From the NCBI RefSeq assembly GCF_920984735.1, contig NZ_CAKLBU010000008.1:62001-126000 (forward strand): a DNA stretch of 64,000 nt, written 5' to 3'. Under the pieces are notes generated by a model. That model ran no database searches, was not told the origin of the DNA, and saw nothing but the letters and a program-made list of their open reading frames with translations. Position 1 is the first letter of the stretch. Every line of letters starts with the position of its first letter. This document shows positions 1-8,741 of this stretch, piece after piece. The DNA is from Pedobacter sp. Leaf250. GTDB taxonomy: Bacteria > Bacteroidota > Bacteroidia > Sphingobacteriales > Sphingobacteriaceae. A program made the translations under genes and the position numbers.

Positions 1-365
1 TATTTAATATAGTTGGTTCGCTTACCATGCTGGTAATTGATAAGGTAAAAGACATTGCCATTTTAAGCAGCTTAGGGGCTAGTAAAAAATTAATAAAACG
101 TATTTTTTTATTCGAAGGCATGATGATAACCATGTCTGGATGCGTATTAGGGCTATTAATTGGTGTAGCTTTTTATTATGTTCAACATACATTTGGTCTG
201 ATAAAAATGGGCGAAGGAACTTTAGTTAATTCCTATCCCATCGGACTGAAATGGAAAGACTTTATTTTAGTGTTTATCACAGTTGGTACTTTTTCATTTT
301 TGGCATCTGCTTTGTCATCAAATTTAAGTGTTAAAAAGATAGACCAGATTAATCAAGCAATATAG
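1..365 (+). CDS. FtsX-type ABC transporter permease, C-terminal fragment
   Basis: The reading frame is already open at the window edge (first full codon at position 3), so only the last ~120 residues are seen. The stretch FNIVGSLTMLVIDKVKDIAI followed by LSSLGASKKLIKRIF is the cytoplasmic loop typical of FtsX/LolC/LolE permeases, flanked by hydrophobic helices. Near the end is another membrane segment and a final cytoplasmic helix. Family knowledge: such permeases form the membrane part of lipoprotein-release (LolCDE-like) or related ABC systems. The ATPase is not in the window. The next gene starts one base after the stop, so both are probably co-transcribed. LolE-like is my best guess; other MacB/FtsX-class permeases are possible. 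Confidence 0.85.
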   Translation, partial: FNIVGSLTMLVIDKVKDIAILSSLGASKKLIKRIFLFEGMMITMSGCVLGLLIGVAFYYVQHTFGLIKMGEGTLVNSYPIGLKWKDFILVFITVGTFSFLASALSSNLSVKKIDQINQAI

Positions 366-366
366 G

Positions 367-750
367 ATGAGATTATTTAAACAAGCATTTGTATTTGTTG
401 TGCTCCTTGGCGTAGCGGCTACCGCTTGTAATAGAACGGAAAAAGCTGAAGGCGGGAAAAGTAAATTAAAAATTGTAAAAGGACTTTACAGTTTTGGACC
501 AGAAATGAAATCTTTTACTCTTTGCGAAGACGGTAGAGAATATTGGGTAACTGACAGTGTGAAAAATTTAGAGCTATCATACAGTAACTTAGGTTTTGAA
601 AAGCCATACGAACCCGTATATGTAGAGTTAGAAGGATATATTGCAAAATCTGATACCTCAACAGTTTCAGCAGATTTCGATTCTACAATAGTAGTGACAA
701 AGGTAATTAAGATTAGTAAGGAAATTCCTGATGGACCTTGTGCGCAATAA
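367..750 (+). CDS. Small lipoprotein, possibly NlpE-like
   Basis: A 127-residue protein begins one base after the preceding stop codon. Residues 1-21 form a lipoprotein signal peptide: a positive start (MRLFK), a hydrophobic core and a lipobox-like ATAC with Cys21. The mature part has GLYSFGPEMKSFTLC, a YWVTD segment and a PYEPVYVELEG segment, a pattern I associate with NlpE-type/copper-homeostasis lipoproteins of Bacteroidota. Cys residues near residues 53 and 125 could form a disulfide. It should be anchored in the inner or outer membrane facing the periplasm. Function is not established. The tight spacing after an FtsX permease suggests co-expression with a lipoprotein-transport type ABC system, but that is inference. 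Confidence 0.75.
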   Translation: MRLFKQAFVFVVLLGVAATACNRTEKAEGGKSKLKIVKGLYSFGPEMKSFTLCEDGREYWVTDSVKNLELSYSNLGFEKPYEPVYVELEGYIAKSDTSTVSADFDSTIVVTKVIKISKEIPDGPCAQ

Positions 751-1127
751 TTAATCTACTGCAGGAACCGTAACCCACCACATATTACCCCATTTATCTT
801 CAAAGCCTGCATTTAAACCATATTCTCTTAAATCTGGCTCTTGTACAGATTTTGCTCCATAAGCGATAGCCTGATCATAAAATGAAATTGCCCGAGGTGA
901 GAAAATAAACATTCCTGCAGGAAATGATGGGCAATCTGCATTTGCATTGGCAAACATAATGGTTCCCTTATCGATCACTGCCTCGGCATGCATCACCGTT
1001 CCATCTGCTCTGGGTACTACCAACTTAATTTCAGCATTGAAACAGCTTTTAAAAATTCAATAAAATTTTCTGCGTTTTTAACTATGAGGTAAGGCATAAT
1101 TGGTTGATAATAATCTGGTGCTTTCAT
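751..1127 (-). pseudogene. VOC/PhnB-like family protein, broken by a -1 frameshift
   Basis: Read on the minus strand from the ATG at 1127, the frame encodes MKAPDYYQPIMPYLIVKNAE then NFIEFLKAV and soon hits a stop. The rest, VVPRADGTVMHAEA onward to WGNMWWVTVPAVD, continues in another frame down to 751. Adding one T in the run at about 1050 (GTTTC to GTTTTC) restores a continuous VOC-superfamily (glyoxalase/bleomycin-resistance, PhnB-like) protein of ~125 residues. The distance between the ATG and the downstream frame is 104 bases, which fits a one-base loss. The downstream part alone would have to start at a TTG. Either a recent inactivation or a homopolymer sequencing error. It converges on the lipoprotein gene, with the stop codons directly adjacent. 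Confidence 0.8.
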
Positions 1128-1149
1128 AAGTCTTTGTTTATTTGGGGCG

Positions 1150-1290
1150 TTTATTGATAAGTTTCTATTGCTTGGTATCAATGAACTCGGCAAAGCCTCG
1201 GTTTAACACGCTTTCCGCTATATTCCCGATGAAAAATCGGGGGATGCCGCTTCAATCGTTAACGCAAAACCCTAATTGCTAATCATTTGC
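1150..1290. other. Intergenic segment with a small hairpin
   Basis: This non-coding stretch lies between the broken VOC gene and the symporter terminator. It holds a short hairpin, TTCCCGATGAAAAATCGGGG at about 1222-1241. The surrounding words (AACACGCTTTCCGC, GATGCCGCTTCAATCGTTAA) look like an intergenic repeat of Sphingobacteriaceae. That resemblance is from memory, and no second full copy is in this window. Confidence 0.3.
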
Positions 1291-1322
1291 AGACCATTAT
1301 AAAGTTATCAATTTTCTTAAAA

Positions 1323-1362
1323 AAAAGGGCTTTCTAGTTTAATTAAACCAGAAAGCCCTTTT
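1323..1362 (-). terminator. Rho-independent terminator of the xylose operon
   Basis: Perfect 13-bp inverted repeat AAAAGGGCTTTCT / AGAAAGCCCTTTT around a 14-nt loop, ending 20 bases downstream of the symporter stop codon. On the minus strand the 3' arm runs into a long T tract. Confidence 0.9.
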
Positions 1363-1381
1363 CATAATTCAATATTATTTT

Positions 1382-3049
1382 CTACCAGAAGATAGAATAA
1401 AGTGCTACCAAAATTCCGCAAACCAATAATGATCCAACGGCAAAACCTGGGTCAACCTTAAACATACTGCTATCAATTTCTAAACCGTTTGATTTATCGC
1501 CTTTTTTGTTTTCAATCATACTGATGGTAAACATCACCACAATACAGATTACAAATACAAAGCCCATCCTATCCAAGAAAGGTATTTCGTAAATACCTTC
1601 TGCATTGGCTACAGAGAAGCCAAAATCATGCAAAAATGATAAATCCATCATTCCTGGTAAGAATTTTAATAAAACGGATAAACCGAATCCGCCAATGGTT
1701 GCAAATAATGCAGCGTTTGATGTCGTTTTTTTCCAGAAGAAACCAAGTATAAACATTGCAAATATACCAGGACTCACAAAACCTGTGTACTCCTGAATAA
1801 ACTCGAATCCACCTTTTTTATCAATACCAAGGAAAGGAGAAATTGCTACCGCAATGGCCATTGCAACAATTACAACCAATCTACCTGTTCTAACCAAACT
1901 TTTCTCCGATGCTTCTTTTCTAATGTGTTTCTTAAAAATATCCAAGGTATAGATAGTAGAAATACTATTGATCTTACCAGCTAAAGACGCCACAATTGCT
2001 GCAGTTAGTGCGGCAAATGATAATCCTTTTAAGCCTGTAGGTAAAATGTTTAATAATGTTGGATAAGCTCTGTCCGGGCGAAGTTCGCCACCTGGCATCA
2101 TTGAATTTACATCAATACCAGTTTTTTCCTGGTACAACATATAAACAGCAATACCCGGTAAAACCACAATTAGAGGCATTAAAAGCTTTAAAAATGCAGC
2201 AAACAAAATACCGGCACGGGCAGTTTTTAAATCGGCACCTAAAGCACGTTGAGTAATGTATTGGTTACAGCCCCAATAGTTTAAGTTCACAATCCACATA
2301 CCGCCTAATAAAACGGTCATACCTGGAAGTGAAGCATAATTGGCACTATCTTTTTTGAAAATCATATGGAAGTGATCTGGAGCCTTCTCCCGTAAAAATG
2401 CCAATCCATCTAAAACACCATCACCACCAAAGTGATCACTTACCAGGTTTAATGCTAAATAGGTTGTTGCTAAACCACCAAAAATTAAGAAAGCCACCTG
2501 AATAACATCGGTATAACCGATTACTTTCATTCCACCTAATGCAATAATCACTGCAAAAACGGCTAAACCAGTCATACAATACCAAAAGCCTATACCCGAA
2601 ATACTGCTTACCGCCAACGCACCAAGATATAGTATTGAGGTGAGGTTTACTACCACGTACAATAGTAACCAAAACACAGCCATAATCATGGCAACGGTAC
2701 CATTATATCGTTGACTTAAGAACTGCGGCATGGTATAAATCTTGTTTTTAAGATATACCGGGATAAAAAATGTGGCCACAATTACCAGCGTTGCAGCTGC
2801 CATCCACTCGTAAGTAGAAATGGCTAATCCCATTTTAAATCCATCGCCACTCATAGCCACAAATTGCTCTGCACTAATGTTCGATGCGATTAACGACGTT
2901 CCGATTGCCCACCAGGTAAGCGATCCTTCAGCAAGGAAATAATCCTTACTGCTCATTTGAGCCTGCTTTTTACGGTGATAAATCCAGAAACCATAAATTG
3001 CTACGAGCGCAAAATAGGCTAGAAAAATAATGTAATCTGTTACTTTCAT
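1382..3049 (-). CDS. Sodium:solute symporter (SSS family), probable xylose/sugar transporter
   Basis: A 555-residue integral membrane protein with about 14 hydrophobic helices. The N-terminal region TDYIIFLAYFALVAIYGFWI, then YFLAEGSLTWWAIGTSLIAS and a Na-site-like segment NISAEQFVAMSG, are characteristic of SGLT/SSS symporters related to Vibrio vSGLT. The known family role is Na+-coupled uptake of sugars or other small solutes through the inner membrane. It is the third gene of the xylB-xylA-symporter operon, 114 bases after xylA, so D-xylose is the likely substrate. That substrate is inferred from context, not from a binding-site signature. A terminator follows directly. The start ATG at 3049 precedes KVTDYI, the usual family start. 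Confidence 0.9.
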   Translation of the reverse strand: MKVTDYIIFLAYFALVAIYGFWIYHRKKQAQMSSKDYFLAEGSLTWWAIGTSLIASNISAEQFVAMSGDGFKMGLAISTYEWMAAATLVIVATFFIPVYLKNKIYTMPQFLSQRYNGTVAMIMAVFWLLLYVVVNLTSILYLGALAVSSISGIGFWYCMTGLAVFAVIIALGGMKVIGYTDVIQVAFLIFGGLATTYLALNLVSDHFGGDGVLDGLAFLREKAPDHFHMIFKKDSANYASLPGMTVLLGGMWIVNLNYWGCNQYITQRALGADLKTARAGILFAAFLKLLMPLIVVLPGIAVYMLYQEKTGIDVNSMMPGGELRPDRAYPTLLNILPTGLKGLSFAALTAAIVASLAGKINSISTIYTLDIFKKHIRKEASEKSLVRTGRLVVIVAMAIAVAISPFLGIDKKGGFEFIQEYTGFVSPGIFAMFILGFFWKKTTSNAALFATIGGFGLSVLLKFLPGMMDLSFLHDFGFSVANAEGIYEIPFLDRMGFVFVICIVVMFTISMIENKKGDKSNGLEIDSSMFKVDPGFAVGSLLVCGILVALYSIFW

Positions 3050-3163
3050 TTAAGATAAGTTATTTGGTTTAGAAGGCTAAATGTAATAAAATCATAAATT
3101 AAATTTTAATTTATTTGATTTAAAAATGTTAATACGACATTTATTATTCGCTATGGCAAGATT

Positions 3164-4495
3164 TTATATATATCTATTGATCAAATTTTCTAAATATTCT
3201 TGTTTACCACTGCGAACTTCAGGCTCTCCATTTTCTGCGGCATAGTTTCTTAAATCTTCTAAACTTAGTTTTCCCTGCTCAAATTCTGCACCTTTCCCAC
3301 TATCGAACGAGGCATAGCGATCGGTTCTTACTTTTTTGTAATCAGATTTTTGAAGAATGGCATCAGCGGTTATCAAAGCTCTTGCAAAAATATCCATTCC
3401 ACCTACGTGAGCATAAAATAGGTCTGCAGGATCAGTTGAGTTGCGGCGGATTTTTGCATCAAAATTTACACCACCACCTTTTAAGCCACCACCTTCTAAA
3501 ATAATCAACATTGATTCTGTTAATTCGTTAATATCGTTTGGAAACTGATCTGTATCCCAACCATTTTGATAATCGCCCCTGTTGGCATCAATTGATCCCA
3601 ATAATCCGTTATCAACTGCAACTTGCAATTCGTGTTGGAAAGTATGCCCGGCCAATGTAGCGTGATTTACCTCTAAGTTTAATTTAAAATCATTAAGCAA
3701 ATCGTACTCCTGCAAAAATCCTTTAACAGTTGCTGCATCGTAATCATATTGGTGTTTAGATGGTTCACATGGTTTTGGCTCAATAAAAAATGTTCCTTTA
3801 AAACCTTGGCTGCGGGCATAATCTTTTGCGGTATGTAAAAATTTGGCCAAGTGTTCTTGTTCGCGTTTCATATTCGTGTTTAGTAAGCTCATGTAGCCCT
3901 CTCTACCGCCCCAGAACACATAATTTTCGCCACCCAATGCAATTGTTGCATCAAGTGCAGCTTTCACTTGTGCCGCTCCGTGTGCCAAAACATGGAAATC
4001 AGGATTTGTTGAAGCACCATTCATGTAGCGTTTATGGCTGAATAAGTTTGCTGTTCCCCAAAGTAATTTTACACCACTTTCTGCTTGCTTTTGCTTTGCA
4101 TATTCTACTAAAGCTTGCAACCTGCGCTCGTTCTCAACAACGTTATCACCATAATCAACCACATCCACATCATGAAAACAATAGTATGGCAATTGCATTT
4201 TTGTGATAAATTCAAATGCGGCATCCATTTTATCTTTAGCTCTCTCTACTGCGTCGCTTTTTTCATCCCAAGGAAAAACATGTGTTGCACCGCCAAATGG
4301 ATCAGCGCCATTTCCATTAAATGAATGCCAATAGGCACACGCAAACTTAAAGTGCTCATTCATGGTTTTGCCAGCTACAATTTTATTGGCATCGTACCAT
4401 CTAAATGCTAATGGGTTATCGCTTTCTAATCCTTCGAACTGAATTTGATCTATACCTTTGAAAAATTCTTTTGCTCCTGTTACTACTTTTGTCAT
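3164..4495 (-). CDS. xylA: Xylose isomerase
   Basis: A 443-residue protein, the usual length for class II xylose isomerases. It converts D-xylose to D-xylulose in the cytoplasm using two divalent metals. Visible landmarks are [20 protein letters not shown] near residues 48-68, YYCFHDVDV with the catalytic His near residue 103, the [10 protein letters not shown] loop, [18 protein letters not shown] with the metal-binding Glu and Lys, [13 protein letters not shown], and [17 protein letters not shown]. The gene lies 20 bases downstream of xylB and upstream of the sugar symporter, so catabolic xylose use is clear. All catalytic segments appear intact. Confidence 0.98.
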   Translation of the reverse strand: MTKVVTGAKEFFKGIDQIQFEGLESDNPLAFRWYDANKIVAGKTMNEHFKFACAYWHSFNGNGADPFGGATHVFPWDEKSDAVERAKDKMDAAFEFITKMQLPYYCFHDVDVVDYGDNVVENERRLQALVEYAKQKQAESGVKLLWGTANLFSHKRYMNGASTNPDFHVLAHGAAQVKAALDATIALGGENYVFWGGREGYMSLLNTNMKREQEHLAKFLHTAKDYARSQGFKGTFFIEPKPCEPSKHQYDYDAATVKGFLQEYDLLNDFKLNLEVNHATLAGHTFQHELQVAVDNGLLGSIDANRGDYQNGWDTDQFPNDINELTESMLIILEGGGLKGGGVNFDAKIRRNSTDPADLFYAHVGGMDIFARALITADAILQKSDYKKVRTDRYASFDSGKGAEFEQGKLSLEDLRNYAAENGEPEVRSGKQEYLENLINRYI

Positions 4496-4515
4496 TGTGA
4501 TATATTTATGTGGTT

Positions 4516-5994
4516 CTATTTTAATGCTTTAATTAATAATTCTTTCCACTCCTGATAAATGGGTTCGTATTCTTCCGAATTTTTAGGGATTAATGTTTTG
4601 ATAACTTCCTGTTGTGTAAAAGCTTCTTCTGCAGTTTTGAAAATTCCAGCTCCTATTCCTGCCCCTAGCGCAGCACCAACACTGCCATCGTTTTCATATA
4701 ATTCAACAGGAACACCCGTAACATCTACAAAGGTTTGCGCAAAAACATCACTTAAAAAAAGGTTAGCCCGCCCTGCCCTAATTACTTTTGGTTTCATCCC
4801 ATTCTCCCGCATAATATCCAAACCATATCTGAATGAAAATGCGATGCCTTCTTGTACAGCCCTAAAAATATCAGATTGATTGTGGATGTTTAAATCGATG
4901 CCTAAAAGTTGAGCGCCGGTAAATTTGTTATTTAACATGCGTTCTGCTCCGTTTCCGAAAGGTAAAACTTTTAAACCTTTGCTGCCAATTGGTGCTTGAT
5001 TAGCCAGATGGTTTAGTTCCTGATAAGTAGATTTTGGTGCGAAGGTATGTTTTGCCCAGCGGTACATGCTGCCTGTTCCATTAATACACAATAATACACC
5101 CGTATTTTTTTCTGTTGGAGAATAAGTTACATGGGCGAAAGTATTTACACGAGATTGATTATCATAAGTTAAGCTATCGCTAACGCCGTAAATTACACCT
5201 GAAGTCCCTGCCGTAGCAGCCACTTCTCCTGGTTTTAGCACATTTAATGATAAAGCATTATTGGGTTGATCACCCGATTTGTAAGCGACTGGAATCCCTG
5301 CAGTTAAACCTAATAATTTAGCAATACCTTCTTTTAAAACTCCATGAGAAGAGAAAAGCTTATTTACCTTTGGAATGAAATTATAATCTAACCCATAGCA
5401 ATCCATCACATCTTTTGAAATCTCGTCTTTCTGAAAATCCCAAAAAATACCTTCTGATAGTGCGGAAATGCTTGTCGTAATTTCTCCAGTTAGCTTCATG
5501 GCGATAAAATCTCCAGGCAACATAATTTTATCGATTTTTTGATAAACGTTAGGCTCATTCTCTTTTATCCAAGCCAGCTTTGAGGCTGTAAAATTTCCTG
5601 GAGAATTTAGTAAATTACTTAAAGCTTTTTCATGACCAATTTTATCAAATGCTTTGTCGCCAATTTCCACCGCTCTACTGTCGCACCAGATAATGCTATC
5701 ACGTAAAACATTTTGATCTTTATCTACTACAACTAAACCATGCATTTGGTAGGCAATGCCAATGGCTGAAATATCTTTAGGGTTAAATAATTTTGTTGCA
5801 TTTAATTTCAGAATAGCCTGCTGCATATTGTGCCACCAATCTAATGGTGATTGTTCGGCCCAGCCCGCCTTAACAGATTTTATTTCTGTTTCTTGATCAG
5901 GATATTGTGCTGTTGCTACACATTTCTGACTATTCGCATCTACAACTGCAACTTTTATAGACGAAGTGCCTATATCAATACCTAATAAATACAT
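4516..5994 (-). CDS. xylB: Xylulokinase
   Basis: A 492-residue FGGY-family carbohydrate kinase. It phosphorylates D-xylulose to xylulose-5-phosphate, feeding the pentose phosphate pathway. The N-terminal phosphate-binding motif [16 protein letters not shown] (residues 4-19), the [15 protein letters not shown] segment, the conserved [21 protein letters not shown], and the C-terminal [17 protein letters not shown] segment identify it. A Met-His pair in YQMHGL is typical of xylulokinases rather than glycerol kinases. It is the first gene of the operon. A promoter and a palindromic operator lie 27-74 bases upstream of its ATG. Confidence 0.96.
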   Translation of the reverse strand: MYLLGIDIGTSSIKVAVVDANSQKCVATAQYPDQETEIKSVKAGWAEQSPLDWWHNMQQAILKLNATKLFNPKDISAIGIAYQMHGLVVVDKDQNVLRDSIIWCDSRAVEIGDKAFDKIGHEKALSNLLNSPGNFTASKLAWIKENEPNVYQKIDKIMLPGDFIAMKLTGEITTSISALSEGIFWDFQKDEISKDVMDCYGLDYNFIPKVNKLFSSHGVLKEGIAKLLGLTAGIPVAYKSGDQPNNALSLNVLKPGEVAATAGTSGVIYGVSDSLTYDNQSRVNTFAHVTYSPTEKNTGVLLCINGTGSMYRWAKHTFAPKSTYQELNHLANQAPIGSKGLKVLPFGNGAERMLNNKFTGAQLLGIDLNIHNQSDIFRAVQEGIAFSFRYGLDIMRENGMKPKVIRAGRANLFLSDVFAQTFVDVTGVPVELYENDGSVGAALGAGIGAGIFKTAEEAFTQQEVIKTLIPKNSEEYEPIYQEWKELLIKALK

Positions 5995-6020
5995 TTGTTT
6001 TGGTTAAAATTAATATCTGG

Positions 6021-6040
6021 TTATGCAAACGGTTGCATAA
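6021..6040 (-). promoter_or_regulatory. LacI-type operator overlapping the xylB promoter
   Basis: TTATGCAAACGGTTGCATAA is an inverted repeat (TTATGCAA / TTGCATAA, 8-bp arms, 4-nt centre with CG), the usual shape of LacI-family operators. It overlaps the -7 box by three bases and lies across the expected start of transcription, so a bound repressor would block the operon. Confidence 0.7.
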
Positions 6041-6068
6041 AGATAGTTGTTAAATTATAATTCGCAAA
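6038..6068 (-). promoter_or_regulatory. xylB-xylA-symporter promoter (Bacteroidota type)
   Basis: On the minus strand TTTG (6065-6068) is followed after 19 bases by TATCTTTA (6038-6045), one mismatch from the Bacteroidota -7 consensus TAnnTTTG. The xylB ATG begins about 44 bases further on. Confidence 0.65.
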
Positions 6069-6142
6069 TTTTTTTCAATAATCTATGCAAAAAAAATATT
6101 TATGTTGATTTAATAAAACGATTAACTTGGCTAATAAGCTCA

Positions 6143-6158
6143 ATGCAACCGTTTGAAT
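6143..6158. promoter_or_regulatory. Second, imperfect operator-like site
   Basis: ATGCAACCGTTTGAAT is the reverse-complement version of the core of the palindrome at 6021-6040, with one degenerate half. At a distance of about 120 bases (centre to centre) it could be an auxiliary operator for DNA looping or serve the divergent gene at 6235. Inference from sequence similarity only. Confidence 0.5.
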
Positions 6159-6234
6159 AAATGATAAAATCAATTAATTATGTATGATTTATTTTTACTT
6201 TATTTAATAAATTAGCTGCTGTTAAAATAAAAAT

Positions 6235-6579
6235 ATGGAGTTTATGCAACAAATTACTTGGGATGATTTTGAAAAAGTTGAATTGAGCGTTGGTACAATT
6301 TTAGAAGCTTTTGAATTTCCAGAAGCACGAAGACCAGCCTATAAATTAAGGGTAGATTTTGGGCCATTGGGTATAAAAACAAGCAGTGCTCAAATTACAA
6401 AACATTATACTATAGAAGAGCTACCGGGAAAACAAATTGTTGGTGTTGTAAATTTTCCGAAAAAGCAGATTGGTAAATTTATGTCGGAGTTTTTGGTAAC
6501 TGGTTTCGCAGATGAAAATGGCGATATCGTTTTAACAGCAGTTGATAAAAAGGTTCCAAACGGCAGTAAGTTGATCTAG
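6235..6579 (+). CDS. csaA: CsaA-like tRNA-binding domain protein
   Basis: A 114-residue single-domain protein with the OB-fold tRNA-binding region seen in CsaA and in the C-terminus of methionyl-tRNA synthetase. Landmarks are ITWDDFEKVELSVGTILEA (residues 7-25), the RRPAYKLRVDFGPLG segment, KTSSAQITKHYT, and VVNFPKKQIGKFMSEFLVTG. CsaA proteins are described as export-related chaperones or tRNA-structure binders, and the precise role here is unknown. Two Met codons (6235 and 6244) are possible starts; the family usually begins close to TWDDFEKV, so the second is equally plausible. The gene is divergent from the xylose operon and 124 bases upstream of tadA. Confidence 0.88.
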   Translation: MEFMQQITWDDFEKVELSVGTILEAFEFPEARRPAYKLRVDFGPLGIKTSSAQITKHYTIEELPGKQIVGVVNFPKKQIGKFMSEFLVTGFADENGDIVLTAVDKKVPNGSKLI

Positions 6580-6703
6580 CTTGTTTAATGATTCTATCCG
6601 CAGGATATATGAAAAGATGGAGGAAAGAAATCGATGGGCACAAGTATTGCGCTTCAAAAGTTATAACCACCCATTCACTATCAATATAAACTATATTTGC
6701 CTC

Positions 6704-7171
6704 ATGAGTTTTTACAATTTCGAAAATACCGATCCTGAAGAGGCCGATATTCATTACATGAAATTGGCTTTAGAAGAAGCCAAAAAAGCATTGGCTGAAG
6801 ATGAAATCCCAATTGGAGCAATTGTTGTTTCAAAAAACAGAATAATTGGTCGTGGATATAACTTAACGGAAAAATTTAATGATGTAACTGCACATGCAGA
6901 AATGCAGGCTTTTACATCGGCTGCACAAACTATAGGTGGAAAATATTTAAGAGATTGTACTTTGTACGTTACCATCGAGCCTTGCGTGATGTGTGCCGGT
7001 GCCAGTTATTGGACTCAAATTAGTCGTATTGTTTACGGCGCAAGAGAAGAGAAACGAGGCTTTATTTCAAAAAATGCAAACTTGCTGCACCCTAAAACCG
7101 AACTCAAAGGAGGTGTTTTGGCCGATGAATCTGCAGCGTTGATGAAAAATTTCTTTGCTAAAAAGAGATAA
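6704..7171 (+). CDS. tadA: tRNA-specific adenosine deaminase / nucleoside deaminase
   Basis: A 155-residue zinc deaminase of the cytidine/deoxycytidylate deaminase fold. HAEMQAF (Zn ligand His and proton-shuttle Glu) and PCVMCAGA (two Zn Cys) are intact. In bacteria TadA converts A34 to inosine in tRNA-Arg(ACG). I chose the ATG at 6704 (MSFYNFEN) because the upstream extension of the open frame to 6581 is not deaminase-like and lies in what appears to be the intergenic region after csaA. A TAnnTTTG match at 6692-6699 sits just in front of this start but lacks a -33 partner. Guanine-deaminase-type relatives share the motif, so TadA is likely but not certain. Confidence 0.88.
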   Translation: MSFYNFENTDPEEADIHYMKLALEEAKKALAEDEIPIGAIVVSKNRIIGRGYNLTEKFNDVTAHAEMQAFTSAAQTIGGKYLRDCTLYVTIEPCVMCAGASYWTQISRIVYGAREEKRGFISKNANLLHPKTELKGGVLADESAALMKNFFAKKR

Positions 7172-7331
7172 GATTTTTGTTAGCTACACCATTAAATACC
7201 AAAAACTTACAATCTGAATTGCTTCGTTTGGCTTATGCAAAATGATTTGATGATATTATCATGAACAAATCTTAACCTACGAATGTTATATTTGCTACTA
7301 GAAACATTTTAAAATCTAAAAACATAATACT

Positions 7332-7940
7332 ATGGCTTTTGAATTACCTGCGTTACCGTACGCAACCGATGCATTAGAACCGCATATTGATAAAACTACC
7401 ATGGAAATTCACCATGATAAACATCACCAAGCTTACGTTACAAACTTAAACAAAGCTGTTGAAGGTAAACCTGAAGCAAGTTTAAGTATCGAAGAAATCG
7501 TTAAAAACATTTCGAAATATCCTGCTGCAGTTAGAAACAACGGCGGTGGTCATTACAACCACTCTTTGTTTTGGAAAGTTTTAGGTCCGAATAAAGGTGG
7601 TGAGCCAACTGGCGATTTAGCTAAAGCAATTAACGAAACTTTTGGTTCATTTGCTGAATTGAAAACTAAATTACAAGATGCTGGAGCTACTCGTTTTGGT
7701 TCTGGCTGGGCTTGGTTATCAGTTGGTGCTGATAAAAAACTTCAGGTTTCTTCTACACCAAATCAAGATAGTCCGTTAATGGATGTTGCTGAAGTAAAAG
7801 GTACGCCAATTTTCGGTATCGATGTTTGGGAACATGCTTATTATTTAAAATATCAAAATAAACGCCCTGATTATTTGGCGGCTATTTGGAATGCAGTTAA
7901 CTGGGATGCCGTTTCAGAGCTTTATAAAAAAGCATTGTAG
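7332..7940 (+). CDS. sod: Superoxide dismutase (Mn/Fe family)
   Basis: A 202-residue cytoplasmic enzyme that dismutates superoxide to oxygen and hydrogen peroxide. The four metal ligands are visible: His27 in MEIHHDKHH, His77 in [11 protein letters not shown], Asp164 and His168 in [11 protein letters not shown]. The GGG preceding HYNH and a Gln in TPNQDSP on the C-terminal side resemble the Mn or cambialistic branch more than the strict Fe branch. It is monocistronic: a TATATTTG -7-like box lies at 7287-7294 and a terminator follows the stop. Nothing in the sequence suggests a signal peptide. Confidence 0.96.
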   Translation: MAFELPALPYATDALEPHIDKTTMEIHHDKHHQAYVTNLNKAVEGKPEASLSIEEIVKNISKYPAAVRNNGGGHYNHSLFWKVLGPNKGGEPTGDLAKAINETFGSFAELKTKLQDAGATRFGSGWAWLSVGADKKLQVSSTPNQDSPLMDVAEVKGTPIFGIDVWEHAYYLKYQNKRPDYLAAIWNAVNWDAVSELYKKAL

Positions 7941-7962
7941 GTTTTTCACTTATTAAAACGTT

Positions 7963-7998
7963 AGAAAGTCTCGATGCAAATCGGGACTTTCTTGTTTT
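7963..7998 (+). terminator. Terminator after superoxide dismutase
   Basis: Stem AGAAAGTC-t-CGAT / ATCG-g-GACTTTCT with loop GCAA, then TGTTTT. The same CGATGCAAATC centre recurs in the tsf terminator at 12420. Confidence 0.8.
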
Positions 7999-8018
7999 AA
8001 GATAATTAAGTAACTTTG
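7992..8018 (+). promoter_or_regulatory. Promoter candidate for the 8038 gene
   Basis: TTG at 7992-7994 and a perfect TAACTTTG (TAnnTTTG) at 8011-8018, 16 bases apart, 20 bases before the ATG. The spacer is slightly shorter than usual, and the TTG overlaps the preceding terminator. Confidence 0.45.
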
Positions 8019-8037
8019 CAACTATAAAATATTCAAA

Positions 8038-8499
8038 ATGAAGAAGATTATATTTTTATTTCTTTTGGTGATTGGAATGAGTGGTTTAGCAAATGCACAA
8101 CAAAATAAAATGCCAACTCCAGATGAAATTGCAAAGAAAAATGTGGAGGATTTGGATAAAAGATTGAAGCTAAACGACACTCAAAAAAGTGTGATTTATC
8201 GCTTTACATACAACCAGGCTAAAGAGCAAGCTGATTTGATTAAAAGACAACAGGCTGGTAACACGCGTGATGAGGACGTAGATAAATTCTATAAACTACA
8301 GAACGAAACTTCGAAAAACATTCGCAACGTTTTAAAAGGCGAACAGCAGACTGAATACGATAGGGTTATTGAAGAACGTTTAAGCGGCAAGGCAAATAAA
8401 GATAAAAAGAAGAAAAAGAAAAAAGGTGAAGAGGAAGAAGTTGAAAGCGATATTAAAGGTTTGCTTTCTGCACCACCGCTTGATCCGCAGAAACAATAA
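8038..8499 (+). CDS. Secreted Lys-rich protein, DUF4890/Spy-like
   Basis: A 153-residue exported protein. Residues 1-20 (MKKIIFLFLLVIGMSGLANA) are a Sec signal peptide with an ANA cleavage site followed by QQN. The mature helical part carries PDEIAKKNVEDLDKRLKLND and later EQADLIKRQQ, a pattern like the periplasmic LTxxQ/DUF4890 proteins of Bacteroidota that resemble CpxP/Spy. Residues ~125-140 are an extremely basic run (DKKKKKKKGEEEEVE). It probably acts in the periplasm, and its role is unknown. The 8508 gene follows 8 bases after the stop, so the two may be co-transcribed. Confidence 0.75.
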   Translation: MKKIIFLFLLVIGMSGLANAQQNKMPTPDEIAKKNVEDLDKRLKLNDTQKSVIYRFTYNQAKEQADLIKRQQAGNTRDEDVDKFYKLQNETSKNIRNVLKGEQQTEYDRVIEERLSGKANKDKKKKKKKGEEEEVESDIKGLLSAPPLDPQKQ

Positions 8500-8507
8500 A
8501 TTAGGCT

Positions 8508-8726
8508 GTGCCTGAAATTATTGTTGGTACAATCATACTTGGCCTATTGTTATCGCCACAATTGCTAGCTGGCTTTTTTGCCAAGCGTACTGGTCGAAAT
8601 TTCTGGTTTTGGTTTTTGATATCTTTCTTAATCCCAATAATTTCGTTAATTATATTAATTTGTTTAGAGGATAAAAATCCGAATAGCGCTGGCTATAAAT
8701 TAGCGGATCATGTCGGGAAAAACTAA
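8508..8726 (+). CDS. Small two-helix membrane protein, unknown function
   Basis: A 72-residue open frame starting at GTG, 8 bases after the preceding gene. Two hydrophobic segments (residues ~4-25 and ~33-53) flank a basic RTGRNFWFWF hinge, and a hydrophilic tail follows. I do not recognise a family. Hydrophobic helices, operon-like spacing and absence of an opposing gene support it as real; the non-ATG start and short length keep confidence moderate. An alternative is that it is a fragment. Confidence 0.55.
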   Translation: MPEIIVGTIILGLLLSPQLLAGFFAKRTGRNFWFWFLISFLIPIISLIILICLEDKNPNSAGYKLADHVGKN

Positions 8727-8741
8727 TAAATACTTAAGCTT

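Noticed and set aside
6581..6703. N-terminal extension of TadA
   Set aside because: The open frame runs upstream to 6581, but the added 41 residues do not resemble the deaminase family; the ATG at 6704 gives a normal-length protein.
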